From Limnochordales bacterium (lineage in GTDB: Bacteria; Bacillota; Limnochordia; Limnochordales; DUMU01): a stretch of 64,000 bases of DNA. Of this stretch, positions 7,613-17,692 are shown piece by piece; the first letter of the stretch is position 1, and each line of letters opens with the position of its first letter. Location of the stretch: the NCBI GenBank assembly GCA_014896315.1, contig JADBKP010000009.1:1-64000 (forward strand). The letters are read 5' to 3'. The notes beneath the pieces were generated by a model. The model did not search any database. It saw only the letters and a program-made list of their open reading frames with translations, and had not been told where the DNA came from. Made by a program: the position numbers and the translations under genes.

Positions 7613-9832
7613 ATGCGGGACCTGCTTTTGGAGATCGGAGTGGAGGAGCTGCCCGCCCGATTCATCGACCCGAGCCGGGAGGCTCTGGCTCGCCGTGTGG
7701 CCGAACTTCTGCAACAGTCGCGGCTTGACTTCGGCGAGGTTAAAGGGTATGCGACGCCGCGCCGGCTGGCGGTCCTGGTGAAGGATGTAGCCGAGGAGCA
7801 GCCCGATACGTTTATTGAACGGCGGGGCCCCTCCCGCTCCGTGGGCCAGACACCGGACGGCCAGTTTACCGCTGCTGCCCGGGGGTTTGCCCGCTCGCAA
7901 GGGGTTGACGTAGAGCAGCTGGAGTTGCGCGCAACACCCCAGGGCGAGTACTTCTTTGCCGTCCGCCGGGAGGCGGGGCGACCGGCCCGGGAGCTGTTGC
8001 CGGAGCTGTTGCGGAATGCCATCACATCTTTGACCTTCCCCAAGTCAATGCGTTGGGGTGATGGCGAGCTGCGGTTCGCCCGTCCCATCCGCTGGTTGGT
8101 CGCCCTTTTCGGGGAGGAAGTGATCCCATTTGAACTGGCTGGTGTCCGCAGCGGCCGGGAGACGCGCGGCCATCGCCAGCTCGGGCCAGGTCCGATCGTC
8201 CTGAACCGTCCGGATGAGTACGTCCGAGTACTGGCCGAGGCAGGGGTGATCGTGGACAGCGAGGAGCGCCGCCGCCGGCTCATCGCCGAGGTTGAGCGGG
8301 CAGCCCGGGAAGCAGGCGGCAGGGCCGATCTCGAGCCGGAACTGGTAGACGAGGTAGTCAACCTCGTAGAGTATCCCACTGCTTTTGTGGGCAGCTTCCC
8401 TGCCGAATACCTGAGCCTGCCCGAAGCGGTGATCATCACGCCCATGCGTCACCACCAGCGCTACTTCCCGGTTCGGGGCGAAAACGGAAAGCTTCTGCCC
8501 GTCTTCGTAGGAGTTCGCAACGGTGGGACGCGTAACCTGGCGGGAGTGGCGGCCGGCAACGAGCGGGTCTTGCGCGCCCGGCTGGATGATGCCCGTTTCT
8601 ATTTCAACGAAGACTGTAAGCAACCGCTCTCAGCCTATGGGGCGAAACTGGCCGGTATCGTCTTCCAGGAGCGTTTGGGCTCGCTCGCGGATAAACGAGA
8701 GCGACTGGTCAAATTGGTGCGCCAGTTGGGAGAGAAGTTGGGGGAGTCCGCAGGCCTATCCGCGGCCGAACTGGAGACCGCCGCTCGTGCCGCCGAATTG
8801 GCCAAGGCGGACCTGGCGACGCGGATGGTTGGCGAGTTTCCAGAGCTTGAGGGGATTATCGGGCAGGAGTATGCGCTTCGCAGCGGTGAGAGCGAGGCGG
8901 TGGCCATCGCCATTGGTGAACAGTACCGACCGCGCGGGGCGGGCGACGAGTTGCCCACCAGCCGGGCGGGTGCACTGCTGTCGGTGGCTGATCGATTCGA
9001 CACCCTGGCCGGGTACTTTGCCGTCGGGCTAATCCCGACGGGATCGCAGGATCCCTATGCTTTGCGCCGGCAGGCGCTGGGACTTCTGCGCATACTGCTG
9101 GAATTCGACTGGCATTTGAACGCCATCGAGGCGGCGCAACAAGCACTGCGCAACTATCCCCGGGAGCTTCTCCAAGCCCCCGCTCCCGCTACCGGAGAAC
9201 GTTCTGCCGGGGCGGATGTTAAGGGACGCCAGCCGGCCGGGCCTATGTCGGTGGCCGGGACGTACGGAGAAGAGGACCGGATCAGAGCGGTGGCAGGCCA
9301 GCTGTGGGAGTTCCTGGCCGATCGTCTGCGGGGTATCCTTACTGCCAAAGGAATACGCTATGACCTGGTGGAGGCGGCCCTCGCTGCCGGAGAGGCCGAT
9401 CCGGCGGGAATTTCCGATCGGGCATCCGCGCTGAGCGACGCAGTTGAGAAGGATGCCGCAGGAGACCTGGAGAATCTGGCCGCCGCCTACGGGCGGGTGT
9501 ATCGCATTCTGGAACAGGCCGGGTCAGCAGGCTGGCGGCCGGGACCGGTAGATCCGGCGTACCTGACCGAGGATGCGGAGCGAGCCCTGTGGGAGGCAGT
9601 GGCGCAAGCCAGTACAGAGCTGGAACAACTGGCTGCCAGGGGCCGGTGGGCCGCGGCCATTGCGCTGCTCTCCCGCCTGCGTCAACCAATCGACCTGTTC
9701 TTTGACAGGGTGCTTGTTATGGCGCCTGACGAGCGCGTGCGCAACAACCGGCTAAACCTGCTGTTTACCTTCCGACAGGCAGCCGGCCGGATTGCTGCCT
9801 TCGAGAAGGTAGTTACCGGGAAGGTGCGTTGA
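7613..9832 (+). CDS. glyS: Glycine-tRNA ligase beta subunit
   Basis: GlyS is the tRNA-binding beta subunit. The 739-residue protein starts with the canonical MRDLLLEIGVEELPARFI and retains PMRHHQRYFPV, the HD-like middle region and a C-terminal DALR-type anticodon-binding domain (RLNLLFTFRQAAGRIAAFE). It is about 45 residues longer than usual, partly from a Gly/Ala/Pro-rich insertion at about residues 518-548. Translation is probably coupled to glyQ. Confidence 0.96.
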   Translation: MRDLLLEIGVEELPARFIDPSREALARRVAELLQQSRLDFGEVKGYATPRRLAVLVKDVAEEQPDTFIERRGPSRSVGQTPDGQFTAAARGFARSQGVDVEQLELRATPQGEYFFAVRREAGRPARELLPELLRNAITSLTFPKSMRWGDGELRFARPIRWLVALFGEEVIPFELAGVRSGRETRGHRQLGPGPIVLNRPDEYVRVLAEAGVIVDSEERRRRLIAEVERAAREAGGRADLEPELVDEVVNLVEYPTAFVGSFPAEYLSLPEAVIITPMRHHQRYFPVRGENGKLLPVFVGVRNGGTRNLAGVAAGNERVLRARLDDARFYFNEDCKQPLSAYGAKLAGIVFQERLGSLADKRERLVKLVRQLGEKLGESAGLSAAELETAARAAELAKADLATRMVGEFPELEGIIGQEYALRSGESEAVAIAIGEQYRPRGAGDELPTSRAGALLSVADRFDTLAGYFAVGLIPTGSQDPYALRRQALGLLRILLEFDWHLNAIEAAQQALRNYPRELLQAPAPATGERSAGADVKGRQPAGPMSVAGTYGEEDRIRAVAGQLWEFLADRLRGILTAKGIRYDLVEAALAAGEADPAGISDRASALSDAVEKDAAGDLENLAAAYGRVYRILEQAGSAGWRPGPVDPAYLTEDAERALWEAVAQASTELEQLAARGRWAAAIALLSRLRQPIDLFFDRVLVMAPDERVRNNRLNLLFTFRQAAGRIAAFEKVVTGKVR

Positions 9833-10020
9833 GCCTGATACTCTCGCAAAAATGCCCGGAGAGGAAGGAGGATTCAAGGAGCTAAGAGAGAAAATTAAAT
9901 ACGGGTAAAGTTGCCTGAGGCGGGTCAACTTTTGACCCTCCGGGAGCTTTTGGTGTCCCTGGGTTTTACGACGTAAGGTGAAGGGCGGCAGGCTTTAGCT
10001 CAAGGAGGTAGGTTTACGCG

Positions 10021-12678
10021 ATGTCGGTCGAAACTGCGAAGCAGACCAGGAAAAAGATGGTCTACGCCTTCGGCGGTCCGGGTCGCGCCGAAGGGGAAGG
10101 CGATATGAAAATCCTGCTGGGTGGTAAAGGCGCCGGATTGGCAGAGATGACCAACCTGGGGATTCCCGTTCCTCCGGGCTTTACCATCACCACCGAGGTC
10201 TGCATTGAGTTCTACAATAACGGCAAGAAGTGGCCGGAAGGGCTTGAGGAGCAGGTCAAGGAAGGCCTGAAGCGGATTGAGGAATTGATGGGGGCCAAGT
10301 TTGGCGATCCGGACAACCCCCTGCTTCTCTCGGTCCGTTCCGGTGCAAGGGTCTCTATGCCCGGGATGATGGATACCATTCTCAACCTGGGGCTGAATGA
10401 CCAGGCGGTTGAGGGCCTGGCCCGCAAGACCAATAATCCCCGGTTTGCCTGGGACTGCTACCGTCGCTTCATTCAAATGTATAGCGACGTAGTGCTCGGG
10501 GTGGATCACGATCACTTTGAGAAGCTGATTCAGGCCCGCAAGGATCAAAAGGGTGTTAAGCTGGACGTAGAGCTGGACGCGGAGGACTGGAAGGCCCTGG
10601 TGGCACAATACAAGGAGCTTGTCCTGCGCGAGACCGGCAAACCGTTCCCCCAGGATCCATGGGAGCAGCTCAAAGGAGCTATTAACGCGGTTTTCGACTC
10701 GTGGAATAATCCTCGGGCCATCAAGTATCGCGAAATCAACGGCATCCCGCACGACTGGGGCACGGCCGTCAACGTCATGGCCATGGTCTTCGGCAACATG
10801 GGCGAGAATTCGGGCACCGGCGTCGCTTTCACCCGTGACCCGGCTACCGGCGAAAAGCGGTTCTTCGGCGAGTACCTGCCCAATGCCCAGGGTGAAGACG
10901 TAGTGGCCGGTATCCGTACGCCGTATCCCGTATCTGAGCTGGAGCGGCGGATGCCGGAGGTTTACAAGCAACTTGAGGAGATCTACAAGAAGCTGGAAAA
11001 CCACTACAAGGATATGCAGGATATAGAGTTTACTGTTCAGGAAGGTAAGCTCTACATGCTGCAGACCCGTAGTGGCAAGCGCACTGCCAGGGCGGCCGTA
11101 AAGATCGCCGTGGACATGGTGCATGAAGGCCTGATCGACAAGAAGACCGCCCTGTTGCGGGTAGATCCGAAGCAACTGGACCAGCTCCTGCACCCGATGA
11201 TTGACCCGAAGGCGAAGTACGAGGTGCTGGCCAAGGGTCTTCCAGCGTCGCCGGGTGCGGCCGTAGGTCGGGTGGTCTTCACCGCAGACGATGCCGAAGA
11301 GTGGGCCAAGCGCGGTGAGAAGGTCATCCTGGTGCGGTCGGAGACGTCGCCAGAGGATATCGGCGGTATGAACGTGGCCCAGGGCATCCTGACATCCCGG
11401 GGCGGCATGACCTCCCATGCGGCGGTGGTAGCCCGTGGTATGGGCAAGTGCTGCGTGGCCGGCGCGGGAGATATAGTGGTGGACGAGGAAGCCCGCCGGT
11501 TCCGGGTTGGCAACGTGGTGGTAAAAGAGGGTGACTGGATCACACTTAACGGTACTACCGGCGAAGTGATCCTCGGTCAGGTCAACCTGGTCGAGCCGTC
11601 GCTGGCCGGAGAGTTCGCCGAGCTGATGAGCTGGGCCGATGAGATACGTAAGCTCGGGGTACGCGCCAATGCTGATATCCCGCGGGATGCCAAGGTGGCG
11701 CGGGAGTTTGGCGCTGAAGGTATTGGGCTGTGCCGTACCGAGCATATGTTCTTTGCTCCGGATCGGATCAAGGCGGTGCGCGAGATGATCCTGGCCGACG
11801 ACGCGGCCGGGCGGGAGAAGGCGCTGGCAAAGCTCTTGCCTTTCCAGAAGAACGATTTCATCGGTCTCTTCCGCGAGATGCAGGGGCGGCCGGTCACTAT
11901 CCGTCTGCTCGATCCGCCGCTGCATGAGTTCCTGCCGCAGGAAGAGGAGCAGCTCCAGGAGCTTTCGCGTGAGATGGGCGTTCCCGTGGAGAAGCTGCGG
12001 GATCGGGTTGAGAGCCTCAAGGAGTTCAACCCGATGCTGGGACACCGCGGCTGCCGTCTGGGGATCACCTACCCCGAGATCTACAACATGCAGGTACGGG
12101 CTATCTTTGAGGCCGCCTGCGAGCTTGCCAAGGAAGGCATGACGGTTGTCCCCGAGGTAATGATCCCGCTTGTCGGCACCAAGAAAGAGCTCGAGGTGCT
12201 GCGCAAGAACGTTGAACGGGTGGCAGAAGAGGTGATGGCGGCGGCCGGTGTCAAGCTCGAGTACCGGATCGGTACAATGATCGAGGTACCGCGTGCGGCC
12301 GTTACTGCCGATGAGATCGCCCAGGTGGCCGATTTCTTCTCGTTCGGTACAAACGACCTGACACAGATGACCTTCGGGTTCAGCCGGGACGATGCCGGTA
12401 AGTTCCTGGGCGCGTATCTGGAGCAGGAGATTCTGCCGGCCGATCCCTTCCAGACGCTGGACCAGGAGGGTGTGGGCCAGCTCGTCCGCATGGGTGTGGA
12501 GAAGGGTCGGGCGGCCAATCCCAACCTGAAGACCGGCATCTGCGGCGAGCACGGTGGCGATCCCAAGTCGATCGAGTTCTGTCACCGGGTCGGTCTCACC
12601 TACGTGAGCTGCTCGCCTTACCGGGTACCGATAGCCCGGTTGGCAGCGGCTCAGGCTCAGATCAAGTATCCTCGGTAA
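10021..12678 (+). CDS. ppdK: Pyruvate, phosphate dikinase
   Basis: PPDK interconverts pyruvate + ATP + Pi and PEP + AMP + PPi. The 885-residue protein has the ATP-grasp domain (KMVYAFGG start, [11 protein letters not shown]), the phospho-histidine swivel domain with [15 protein letters not shown] (catalytic His near residue 466), and the PEP-binding TIM barrel ending with CGEHGGDP. A full AAGGAGGT site precedes the ATG, suggesting high expression. The 188-bp gap upstream has a GGGTCAA/TTGACCC hairpin (9922-9938). No ppdK-regulatory kinase gene (PpsR family) is adjacent, although that gene often accompanies ppdK. Confidence 0.97.
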   Translation: MSVETAKQTRKKMVYAFGGPGRAEGEGDMKILLGGKGAGLAEMTNLGIPVPPGFTITTEVCIEFYNNGKKWPEGLEEQVKEGLKRIEELMGAKFGDPDNPLLLSVRSGARVSMPGMMDTILNLGLNDQAVEGLARKTNNPRFAWDCYRRFIQMYSDVVLGVDHDHFEKLIQARKDQKGVKLDVELDAEDWKALVAQYKELVLRETGKPFPQDPWEQLKGAINAVFDSWNNPRAIKYREINGIPHDWGTAVNVMAMVFGNMGENSGTGVAFTRDPATGEKRFFGEYLPNAQGEDVVAGIRTPYPVSELERRMPEVYKQLEEIYKKLENHYKDMQDIEFTVQEGKLYMLQTRSGKRTARAAVKIAVDMVHEGLIDKKTALLRVDPKQLDQLLHPMIDPKAKYEVLAKGLPASPGAAVGRVVFTADDAEEWAKRGEKVILVRSETSPEDIGGMNVAQGILTSRGGMTSHAAVVARGMGKCCVAGAGDIVVDEEARRFRVGNVVVKEGDWITLNGTTGEVILGQVNLVEPSLAGEFAELMSWADEIRKLGVRANADIPRDAKVAREFGAEGIGLCRTEHMFFAPDRIKAVREMILADDAAGREKALAKLLPFQKNDFIGLFREMQGRPVTIRLLDPPLHEFLPQEEEQLQELSREMGVPVEKLRDRVESLKEFNPMLGHRGCRLGITYPEIYNMQVRAIFEAACELAKEGMTVVPEVMIPLVGTKKELEVLRKNVERVAEEVMAAAGVKLEYRIGTMIEVPRAAVTADEIAQVADFFSFGTNDLTQMTFGFSRDDAGKFLGAYLEQEILPADPFQTLDQEGVGQLVRMGVEKGRAANPNLKTGICGEHGGDPKSIEFCHRVGLTYVSCSPYRVPIARLAAAQAQIKYPR

Positions 12679-12703
12679 CCGGTGGCGGAAGCAGTAGCGA
12701 CGG

Positions 12704-12735
12704 AGCCCCGGCGAGCCGGCCGGGGCTTCTTATCT
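12704..12735 (+). terminator. Terminator after ppdK
   Basis: AGCCCCGG (12704-12711) pairs with CCGGGGCT (12720-12727) and is followed by a moderately T-rich TCTTATCTT. Confidence 0.7.
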
Positions 12736-12878
12736 TGCGGCGGGATTGGGGAGTATAGCTGGCAGCGAACGGTAATGCCCAACGTTCGTCTAGTGGTTAC
12801 GGGGGTGAGGTGGGGGGAGGACAGCACTGCCTGAGAGAGAATGATGGTAATGGTGGCAGGAAGGGAGGGTAAAGTCTG

Positions 12879-14846
12879 GTGGCAGGACAGTATCCGCCCG
12901 AGTGGCTCGAGGAGCTGCGGCGGGCCAACGACATCGTCCAGGTCATCTCCGAGCATGTGACTCTGAAGCGCTCCGGGCGGGGATTCGTGGGGCTGTGTCC
13001 TTTCCACCAGGAGCGGACACCTTCTTTCCATGTTCACCCTGAGCGGCAGTTTTTTCACTGTTTTGGCTGCGGGACCGGTGGCGATGTAATTCGTTTCGTC
13101 ATGTTAATCAGGGGACTGAGCTTCCCGGAAGCGGTGGCCTGGCTGGCCGAGCGGGCGGGAATTCCGCTACCGGCTGCGGGAGCGGCCCAGATACGCGAGG
13201 AACGGGAAAGGCGAGAACTGCTCGAAGTTCACAGGTGGGCGGCGGAGTTTTTTCGCCAAACACTCTGGAGCGAGATAGGACGAGTTTGCCGGGAGTATCT
13301 GGCCCTCCGGGGAATCAAAGAGGAGACTGCGACGCGCTTCCTCCTGGGATATGCCCCTCCCTCGCCGGATGCCATCCAGCTGGCCGCTCGGCGGGCGGGT
13401 GTCTCACCCGCTCTGTTGATCCGAGCCGGGCTCGTGATTACGAGCCGCCAGGGACAGGCAGTCGACCGGTTTCGCGGGCGGCTGATCTTCCCCATCTGCG
13501 ATGCCCAGGGGCAGGTGATTGCTTTTGGCGGCCGTGTTCTCGACGCTCCGGGAGCGGAGGTTGGTGGGGTGGCGACTTCAGCTCCTGCCCCCAAGTACCT
13601 CAATTCGCCGGAGACGGCGCTCTATCGGAAGGGACGGCAGCTGTACGGGCTCCACCTGGCGCGAGAGAGCATACGCCGCCTGGGATCGGCGGTGGTGGTA
13701 GAAGGGTACATGGACTGCCTCTCCCTAGTTCAGGCCGGGGTTGAGAACGTGGTAGCCTCGCTCGGAACGGCTCTCACGCCCGCACAGGTGCAGTTGCTGC
13801 GCCGGTACGCTCCGACGGTCACCATTGCATATGATGCGGATACGGCAGGCGAGCTTGCTACCGGGCGCGGGCTGGATCTGTTGGAGCAGGCAGGGTTGCA
13901 GGTGCGGGTGGCAGTCTGGCCGGAGGGCAAGGACCCTGACGATGTGGCACGCCAGGATCCGGCGGAGGCGAGGGAGCGCCTGGGCAAGGCTCTTCCCATA
14001 TGGGAGTACCGGTTCAGTCGGCTGATCGGCCCGGCCGCATCTGCCGATCCGGAAGCGAGGCGGCAGGCGGTGCGGCGGGTTGCGGAAGCACTGGCCCGCG
14101 TGCCGGGAGCAGCCGAGCGGGAGGTTCTTGTTCAGCAGGCGGCGGGACTGCTGGCCATTCCCCCTACGAGTCTGGCGCAGCAGGTGGAGGAGACGAGGCG
14201 ACGCCAGGGGATGCCGGGGCTGCCTGGTGCTCGTCGCAGTAAGAGCGGGTCATGGCAGCATACTAACGAAGGCGGCCGGCTACAGCCCCGCAGTGAACAG
14301 CTACCCCCGACGGTACAACGCCCGGCGGAGGTAGAGGCAAGTCTGCTGGCCTGGATCTGCCGGCATCGGGAGGAGGGAAGAGCCCTGATCAGCCAGCTGA
14401 ACGCGGCGTGGTTCAGAGTGCCGGCCTACCGGCGGTTCGTGGAGGCCCTGCAGGAATGGGGGGATCTCGAACCTCTGCTGACGGGGAAGGCCGGCGAAGA
14501 GCTGGCTGCCTTGGCCGCGGCCTTCGTATCCGGTGCCTGCGGGGATACGGGTGGGTTGCTGTCCGTGTCCGTAGGACATGCCGCGGAGGACGGTACGGCC
14601 AGAGGCGGGGGTGGAGGCGCTGGCGTCAGGGGCGGAAAGCCGGCGACCTGGGAGACCGGGCAGGAACTGGTCTGGCGGGTCCAGGCACAGGCGGAAATCG
14701 CGATCATCGGCAATTTCGAGCAGGAACTACGCGATTGGGAGCGAATGCTTCCAACCCGATTATCTGGTTTAAATCGACTCATTTTGCGGTATAAACAAAT
14801 GGTGGCAAATCTGGCCCCTGGAAAAGCAGCTGAAAGGGGGGCGTAA
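12879..14846 (+). CDS. dnaG: DNA primase
   Basis: DnaG makes RNA primers for replication. The 655-residue protein has the N-terminal CHC2 zinc ribbon ([11 protein letters not shown] then HCFGCG), the TOPRIM catalytic core ([11 protein letters not shown] near residue 272 and YDADTAG near 320), and a C-terminal helicase-interaction domain that is Gly/Ala-rich and divergent. Start is GTG behind AAGGGAGGG. Only 5 bp separate it from rpoD, the classic macromolecular-synthesis pair. Confidence 0.96.
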   Translation: MAGQYPPEWLEELRRANDIVQVISEHVTLKRSGRGFVGLCPFHQERTPSFHVHPERQFFHCFGCGTGGDVIRFVMLIRGLSFPEAVAWLAERAGIPLPAAGAAQIREERERRELLEVHRWAAEFFRQTLWSEIGRVCREYLALRGIKEETATRFLLGYAPPSPDAIQLAARRAGVSPALLIRAGLVITSRQGQAVDRFRGRLIFPICDAQGQVIAFGGRVLDAPGAEVGGVATSAPAPKYLNSPETALYRKGRQLYGLHLARESIRRLGSAVVVEGYMDCLSLVQAGVENVVASLGTALTPAQVQLLRRYAPTVTIAYDADTAGELATGRGLDLLEQAGLQVRVAVWPEGKDPDDVARQDPAEARERLGKALPIWEYRFSRLIGPAASADPEARRQAVRRVAEALARVPGAAEREVLVQQAAGLLAIPPTSLAQQVEETRRRQGMPGLPGARRSKSGSWQHTNEGGRLQPRSEQLPPTVQRPAEVEASLLAWICRHREEGRALISQLNAAWFRVPAYRRFVEALQEWGDLEPLLTGKAGEELAALAAAFVSGACGDTGGLLSVSVGHAAEDGTARGGGGGAGVRGGKPATWETGQELVWRVQAQAEIAIIGNFEQELRDWERMLPTRLSGLNRLILRYKQMVANLAPGKAAERGA

Positions 14847-14851
14847 CCAAA

Positions 14852-15973
14852 ATGGATCGAAAGGGGGGAGAGGGAGTGAATAAGCCGGAGTTGGCTGACA
14901 TCGAGCACGTGCGGGAGCTGATCCGCAAGGGCAAGCAGCAAGGTTCGCTCACCTACAAAGAGATAATGGACGCGCTGGGCGAAGTGGATCTCTCGCCCGA
15001 GAAGATAGACGAAATATACGAATCCTTTGCCAATCTCGGGATCGAAATCATTGGCAGCGGTTCGGAGGACGAGCGGCCCGGTCGTGACGGAGAGCATGTC
15101 GAGCCCGAGGACCTTAGTATGGACCTGGATATACCGGAAGGGATTGCCCTTGACGATCCCGTCCGGATGTATCTGAAGGAGATCGGCCGCATTCCCTTAC
15201 TGACCGCCGAGGAAGAGGTAGAGCTGGCCAAACGGATCGAGGCAGGCGACGAAGAGGCTAAACGTCGCCTGATCGAAGCCAACCTGCGCCTTGTCGTCAG
15301 CATCGCCAAGCGGTATGTGGGGCGGGGGATGCTTTTCCTCGACCTGATCCAGGAAGGGAATCTCGGGCTGATTAAGGCGGTCGAGAAGTTCGACTACCGC
15401 AAGGGCTACAAGTTCAGCACGTATGCGACGTGGTGGATCCGGCAGGCGATAACCCGTGCCATCGCTGATCAGGCTCGCACCATCCGGATACCCGTTCATA
15501 TGGTAGAGACGATTAACAAGATGATCCGGATTCAGCGGGAGCTCCTGCAGCAGCTGGGACGGGAGCCGACTCCGGAGGAGATTGCCGAAAAGATGGAGTT
15601 GCCGCCCGAGCGGGTACGCGAGATACAGAAGATCGCGCAGGAGCCTGTTTCGCTCGAGACACCCATCGGTGAAGAGGAAGACTCGCACCTGGGTGATTTT
15701 ATCGAGGACCAGGACGCCCCGGCACCGGCTGAGGCAGCTGCCTTCACCATGTTGCGGGAGCAGCTCGAGGAGGTACTGTCGACCCTCAACCCTCGGGAGC
15801 AGCAGGTGCTTCGCCTACGGTACGGGCTTGATGACGGGCGCCAGCGTACCCTGGAAGAGGTCGGTCAGATCTTCGGCGTGACACGGGAGAGGATCCGCCA
15901 GATTGAGGCCAAGGCGCTGCGCAAGCTCCGGCATCCGAGTCGGAGCAAGAAGCTGAAGGACTTTCAGGAGTAG
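14852..15973 (+). CDS. rpoD: Primary sigma factor RpoD/SigA
   Basis: The vegetative sigma factor. The 373 residues include a short region 1.1, region 1.2 ([17 protein letters not shown]), region 2 with the -10-recognising [18 protein letters not shown], region 3, and region 4.2 with [19 protein letters not shown]. Size matches Bacillota SigA. ATG 14852 follows AAGGGGGG; an in-frame GTG at 14876 also has a purine-rich box, so the start could be 8 codons later. A bulged hairpin follows (GGCGCT/AGCGCC enclosing GACCG/CGGTC) but lacks a T-tract. Confidence 0.97.
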   Translation: MDRKGGEGVNKPELADIEHVRELIRKGKQQGSLTYKEIMDALGEVDLSPEKIDEIYESFANLGIEIIGSGSEDERPGRDGEHVEPEDLSMDLDIPEGIALDDPVRMYLKEIGRIPLLTAEEEVELAKRIEAGDEEAKRRLIEANLRLVVSIAKRYVGRGMLFLDLIQEGNLGLIKAVEKFDYRKGYKFSTYATWWIRQAITRAIADQARTIRIPVHMVETINKMIRIQRELLQQLGREPTPEEIAEKMELPPERVREIQKIAQEPVSLETPIGEEEDSHLGDFIEDQDAPAPAEAAAFTMLREQLEEVLSTLNPREQQVLRLRYGLDDGRQRTLEEVGQIFGVTRERIRQIEAKALRKLRHPSRSKKLKDFQE

Positions 15974-16033
15974 CAGCGGGAAGCAGGTGGCGCTGTACGA
16001 CCGGCGGATGCGGTCGAGAAAGCGCCCCGGGCC

Positions 16034-16062
16034 TTTCGCTGCCGGCATGGATATGCTAAAAT
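16034..16062 (+). promoter_or_regulatory. Candidate promoter of the tRNA gene
   Basis: TAAAAT (16057-16062) is 17 bp behind a weak -35 (TTTCGC, 16034-16039) and 12 bp ahead of the mature tRNA 5' end. Confidence 0.45.
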
Positions 16063-16074
16063 GAGACGGCGAGT

Positions 16075-16150
16075 GGGCCCTTAGCTCAGCGGTCAGAGCA
16101 GTGGACTCATAATCCATTGGTCGCAGGTTCGAATCCTGCAGGGCCCACCA
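16075..16150 (+). tRNA. tRNA with CAU anticodon, probably tRNA-Ile2
   Basis: A complete 76-nt cloverleaf: acceptor GGGCCCT with AGGGCCC, D-arm AGCTCAGC-GGTCAGAGC, anticodon loop CTCATAA with CAT at 16108-16110, T-arm GCAGGTTCGAATCCTGC, and an encoded CCA. The CAU anticodon alone allows elongator Met, initiator Met or lysidine-modified Ile2. The overall sequence (CCTTAGCTCAG, GACTCATAATC, TTGGTCGC, GCAGGG) closely resembles Escherichia coli tRNA-Ile2 (ileX), which also lies near rpoD, so Ile2 is preferred. TilS would be needed to modify C34. Confidence 0.9.
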
Positions 16151-16170
16151 CCTCTTTTCGTGATTCTCCC

Positions 16171-16198
16171 CCTGACGACCTTGTTCGTCAGGTTTTTC
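16171..16198 (+). terminator. Terminator after the tRNA
   Basis: CCTGACGA (16171-16178) pairs with TCGTCAGG (16185-16192), followed by TTTTT. Confidence 0.88.
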
Positions 16199-16240
16199 AT
16201 TCTTATTCCTGGCAAACCAGGAAGTCTCTGGTATTGGTAC

Positions 16241-16269
16241 TTGACCATCCGGGGATGAGCTGGTATACT
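16241..16269 (+). promoter_or_regulatory. Sigma-A promoter of rnpB
   Basis: TTGACC (16241-16246) and TATACT (16264-16269) are exactly 17 bp apart, with a TG extended -10 dinucleotide. The predicted start is near 16276, about 18 bp before the RNase P RNA P1 stem. Confidence 0.85.
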
Positions 16270-16276
16270 CCAGGGT

Positions 16277-16655
16277 ACAGTAAGAAACGGAACGAGCGAA
16301 ACGAGACCGGGTGGTCGCGCAGGACGTGTGCCTGCGAGGAAAGTCGGGACTCCACAGGGCAGGGTGCTGGGTAATACCCAGTGGGGGCGACCCCAAGGAA
16401 AGTGCCACAGAGATGCAGGCGACCGACTGCGGCTTTGCCGCAGTACGGTAACGGTGAAACGGTGCGGTAAGAGCGCACCAGCAGCCAGGCGACTGGCTGG
16501 CTTGGCAAACCCCACCTGGAGCAAGACCAAATAGGAGGGAGATAGAGTGGCCCGCTCTTCCCTCGGGTTGGTCGCTGGAGGTGCCGGGCAACCGGCATCC
16601 TAGATGGATGACCACCACGACAGAATCCCGCTTACAGGTCTGGTTTCGCTCCCGT
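16277..16655 (+). ncRNA. rnpB: RNase P RNA, class A
   Basis: The catalytic RNA that trims tRNA 5' leaders. The conserved 5' core GAGGAAAGTCGGGACTCC with ACAGGGCAGGGTG begins at about 16337, and the 3' core ACAGAATCCCGCTTACAG is at about 16620-16636. Helix P1 closes the molecule: 16294-16308 pairs with 16637-16651 with one mismatch. Ends are approximate; the 5' end is set by the promoter and the 3' end by the terminator. Open frames overlapping this interval on both strands are not coding. Confidence 0.96.
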
Positions 16656-16693
16656 GCCGCGGGGGCCTCTGAGGGTTGTGCCGCGGCTTTTTA
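16656..16693 (+). terminator. Terminator of rnpB
   Basis: GCCGCGG (16656-16662) pairs with CCGCGGC (16681-16687), then TTTTTA. Confidence 0.85.
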
Positions 16694-16781
16694 TGTTCTT
16701 CGCCTGTTCGTAAGCGCAGAGGGTGGAAAGGAGGGAGCGCCGACCGTTCTTTCCCCCGGGAAGCGGGAGGCGCTGGCGGAA

Positions 16782-17012
16782 ATGCGGTTTGGGCAGAGGA
16801 TAAGAGAGGATGCAGAGTCAATCTGGGGTGAGGTCAGCCGGACGCCCTCCTCCCGGCGGGTTGTTCGTCGGCCTACCCGGGGACATCGGTTTTCGACCTC
16901 CGAATCGTTCCAGGGAGAGCCAGGAGATCCGCGGGTCGACTGGGATTCCTGGGATCCCGAAGTTTATAGTTCCGATTTCGGCAACGGTAAGGATCGGGAA
17001 AATCCGACTTAA
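16782..17012 (+). CDS. Hypothetical 76-residue protein
   Basis: The 510-bp stretch between rnpB and mraZ has no recognised gene. The best candidate is this frame, starting ATG about 12 nt after GGGAGG. The product is hydrophilic and Arg/Ser/Asp-rich (starts MRFGQRIREDAESIWGE, ends GNGKDRENPT), with no known domain, signal or membrane span. Its sequence is unlike an obvious shadow frame because nothing real overlaps it, but conservation cannot be tested here. Confidence 0.3.
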   Translation: MRFGQRIREDAESIWGEVSRTPSSRRVVRRPTRGHRFSTSESFQGEPGDPRVDWDSWDPEVYSSDFGNGKDRENPT

Positions 17013-17073
17013 GCTTCTATACAGTCCAAGCCGTCTTGCCAGACGGCGGTGAGCCGTTTGGTTGCAGGTACAG
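17013..17073 (+). ncRNA. Possible small RNA or 3' UTR with hairpin
   Basis: Between the hypothetical frame and the strong terminator lies a perfect 7-bp hairpin GCCGTCT/AGACGGC (17030-17047). TATACA at 17029 upward could be a -10 but no -35 is convincing. This may be a small RNA ended by the terminator, or merely a 3' UTR. Confidence 0.25.
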
Positions 17074-17104
17074 GGGAAGGCCGAAAGCCTTCCCTTTTTC
17101 TTTT
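17074..17104 (+). terminator. Terminator upstream of the division cluster
   Basis: GGGAAGGC (17074-17081), loop CGAAA, GCCTTCCC (17087-17094), then TTTTTCTTTT. It insulates mraZ from upstream transcription. Confidence 0.93.
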
Positions 17105-17167
17105 AGCATTGATTGAAAACATTCGCGCCTGCCGGCAGGAGTTGGGCGAGTCAAAGCGAAGAGTGCT

Positions 17168-17193
17168 GTGGGGATAAGTGGGGTGAAGTGGGG
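17168..17193 (+). promoter_or_regulatory. MraZ operator: three GTGGGG direct repeats
   Basis: GTGGGG occurs at 17168, 17178 and 17188, exactly one helical turn (10 bp) apart and 12 bp before the mraZ start. Known MraZ boxes are TGGG/GTGG-type direct repeats at 10-bp period just upstream of mraZ, so this is very probably the autoregulatory site of the cluster. No convincing -10 was found between the terminator and these repeats. Confidence 0.85.
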
Positions 17194-17204
17194 ACAGATG
17201 GCGA

Positions 17205-17642
17205 ATGTTCATGGGGGAGTATCGTCACACCCTGGACGAGAAAGGCAGGCTCTTCATCCCGGCCCGCTTCCGGGATGAGCTGGGGCCGAGCTTTATCGTC
17301 ACCCGCGGGCTGGATAACTGTCTTTTTCTCTTCCCCCACACCACCTGGCGGATGGTGGAGGAGAGGTTGGCAGCACTGCCCGTCAACAAGGCAGCAAGCC
17401 GGGCTTTTGCCCGTTTGCTCTTTTCGGGAGCTTCTGAATGCCAGCCCGATCGGCAGGGCAGGGTGCTTCTCCCGCCAGCTCTGAGGGAGTATGCGGGGCT
17501 GGAAACGGAGAGAGAGGCTGTAGTAGTTGGTGTTTCCCAGCGGGTCGAGATCTGGAGCGCGACGCGGTGGGATGCTTATACGCAGCAGGTAGCCGCTGAT
17601 TTCGCACAGCTAGCGGAAGAGATGGTAGACATGCCATTCTGA
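17205..17642 (+). CDS. mraZ: Division/cell-wall cluster regulator MraZ
   Basis: MraZ is an AbrB-like DNA-binding protein that forms ring-shaped octamers and controls its own cluster. The 145-residue protein contains two copies of the family motif: LDEKGRLFIPARFRDEL at residues 10-26, and a second copy with DRQGRVLLPPALREYAGL at about 82-99. It is the first gene after the operator and terminator, 50 bp ahead of rsmH. Confidence 0.95.
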   Translation: MFMGEYRHTLDEKGRLFIPARFRDELGPSFIVTRGLDNCLFLFPHTTWRMVEERLAALPVNKAASRAFARLLFSGASECQPDRQGRVLLPPALREYAGLETEREAVVVGVSQRVEIWSATRWDAYTQQVAADFAQLAEEMVDMPF

Positions 17643-17692
17643 CGGTAAGCTCCTGGAGGAAAGAGTGCTTGCGTAAGGAGGCGATAACGGCA

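Noticed and set aside
10000-12585. 861-codon open frame antisense to ppdK
   Set aside because: It mirrors ppdK exactly, has no family match or RBS, and is explained by GC-rich codon bias leaving the antisense frame open.
15815-16618. Open frame covering the 3' end of rpoD, the tRNA and rnpB on the minus strand
   Set aside because: It runs through two structural RNA genes, so it cannot be coding.
16581-16781. 5' part of an open frame starting inside rnpB
   Set aside because: Overlaps the RNase P 3' core and its terminator; only the part from 16782 was kept as a weak candidate.
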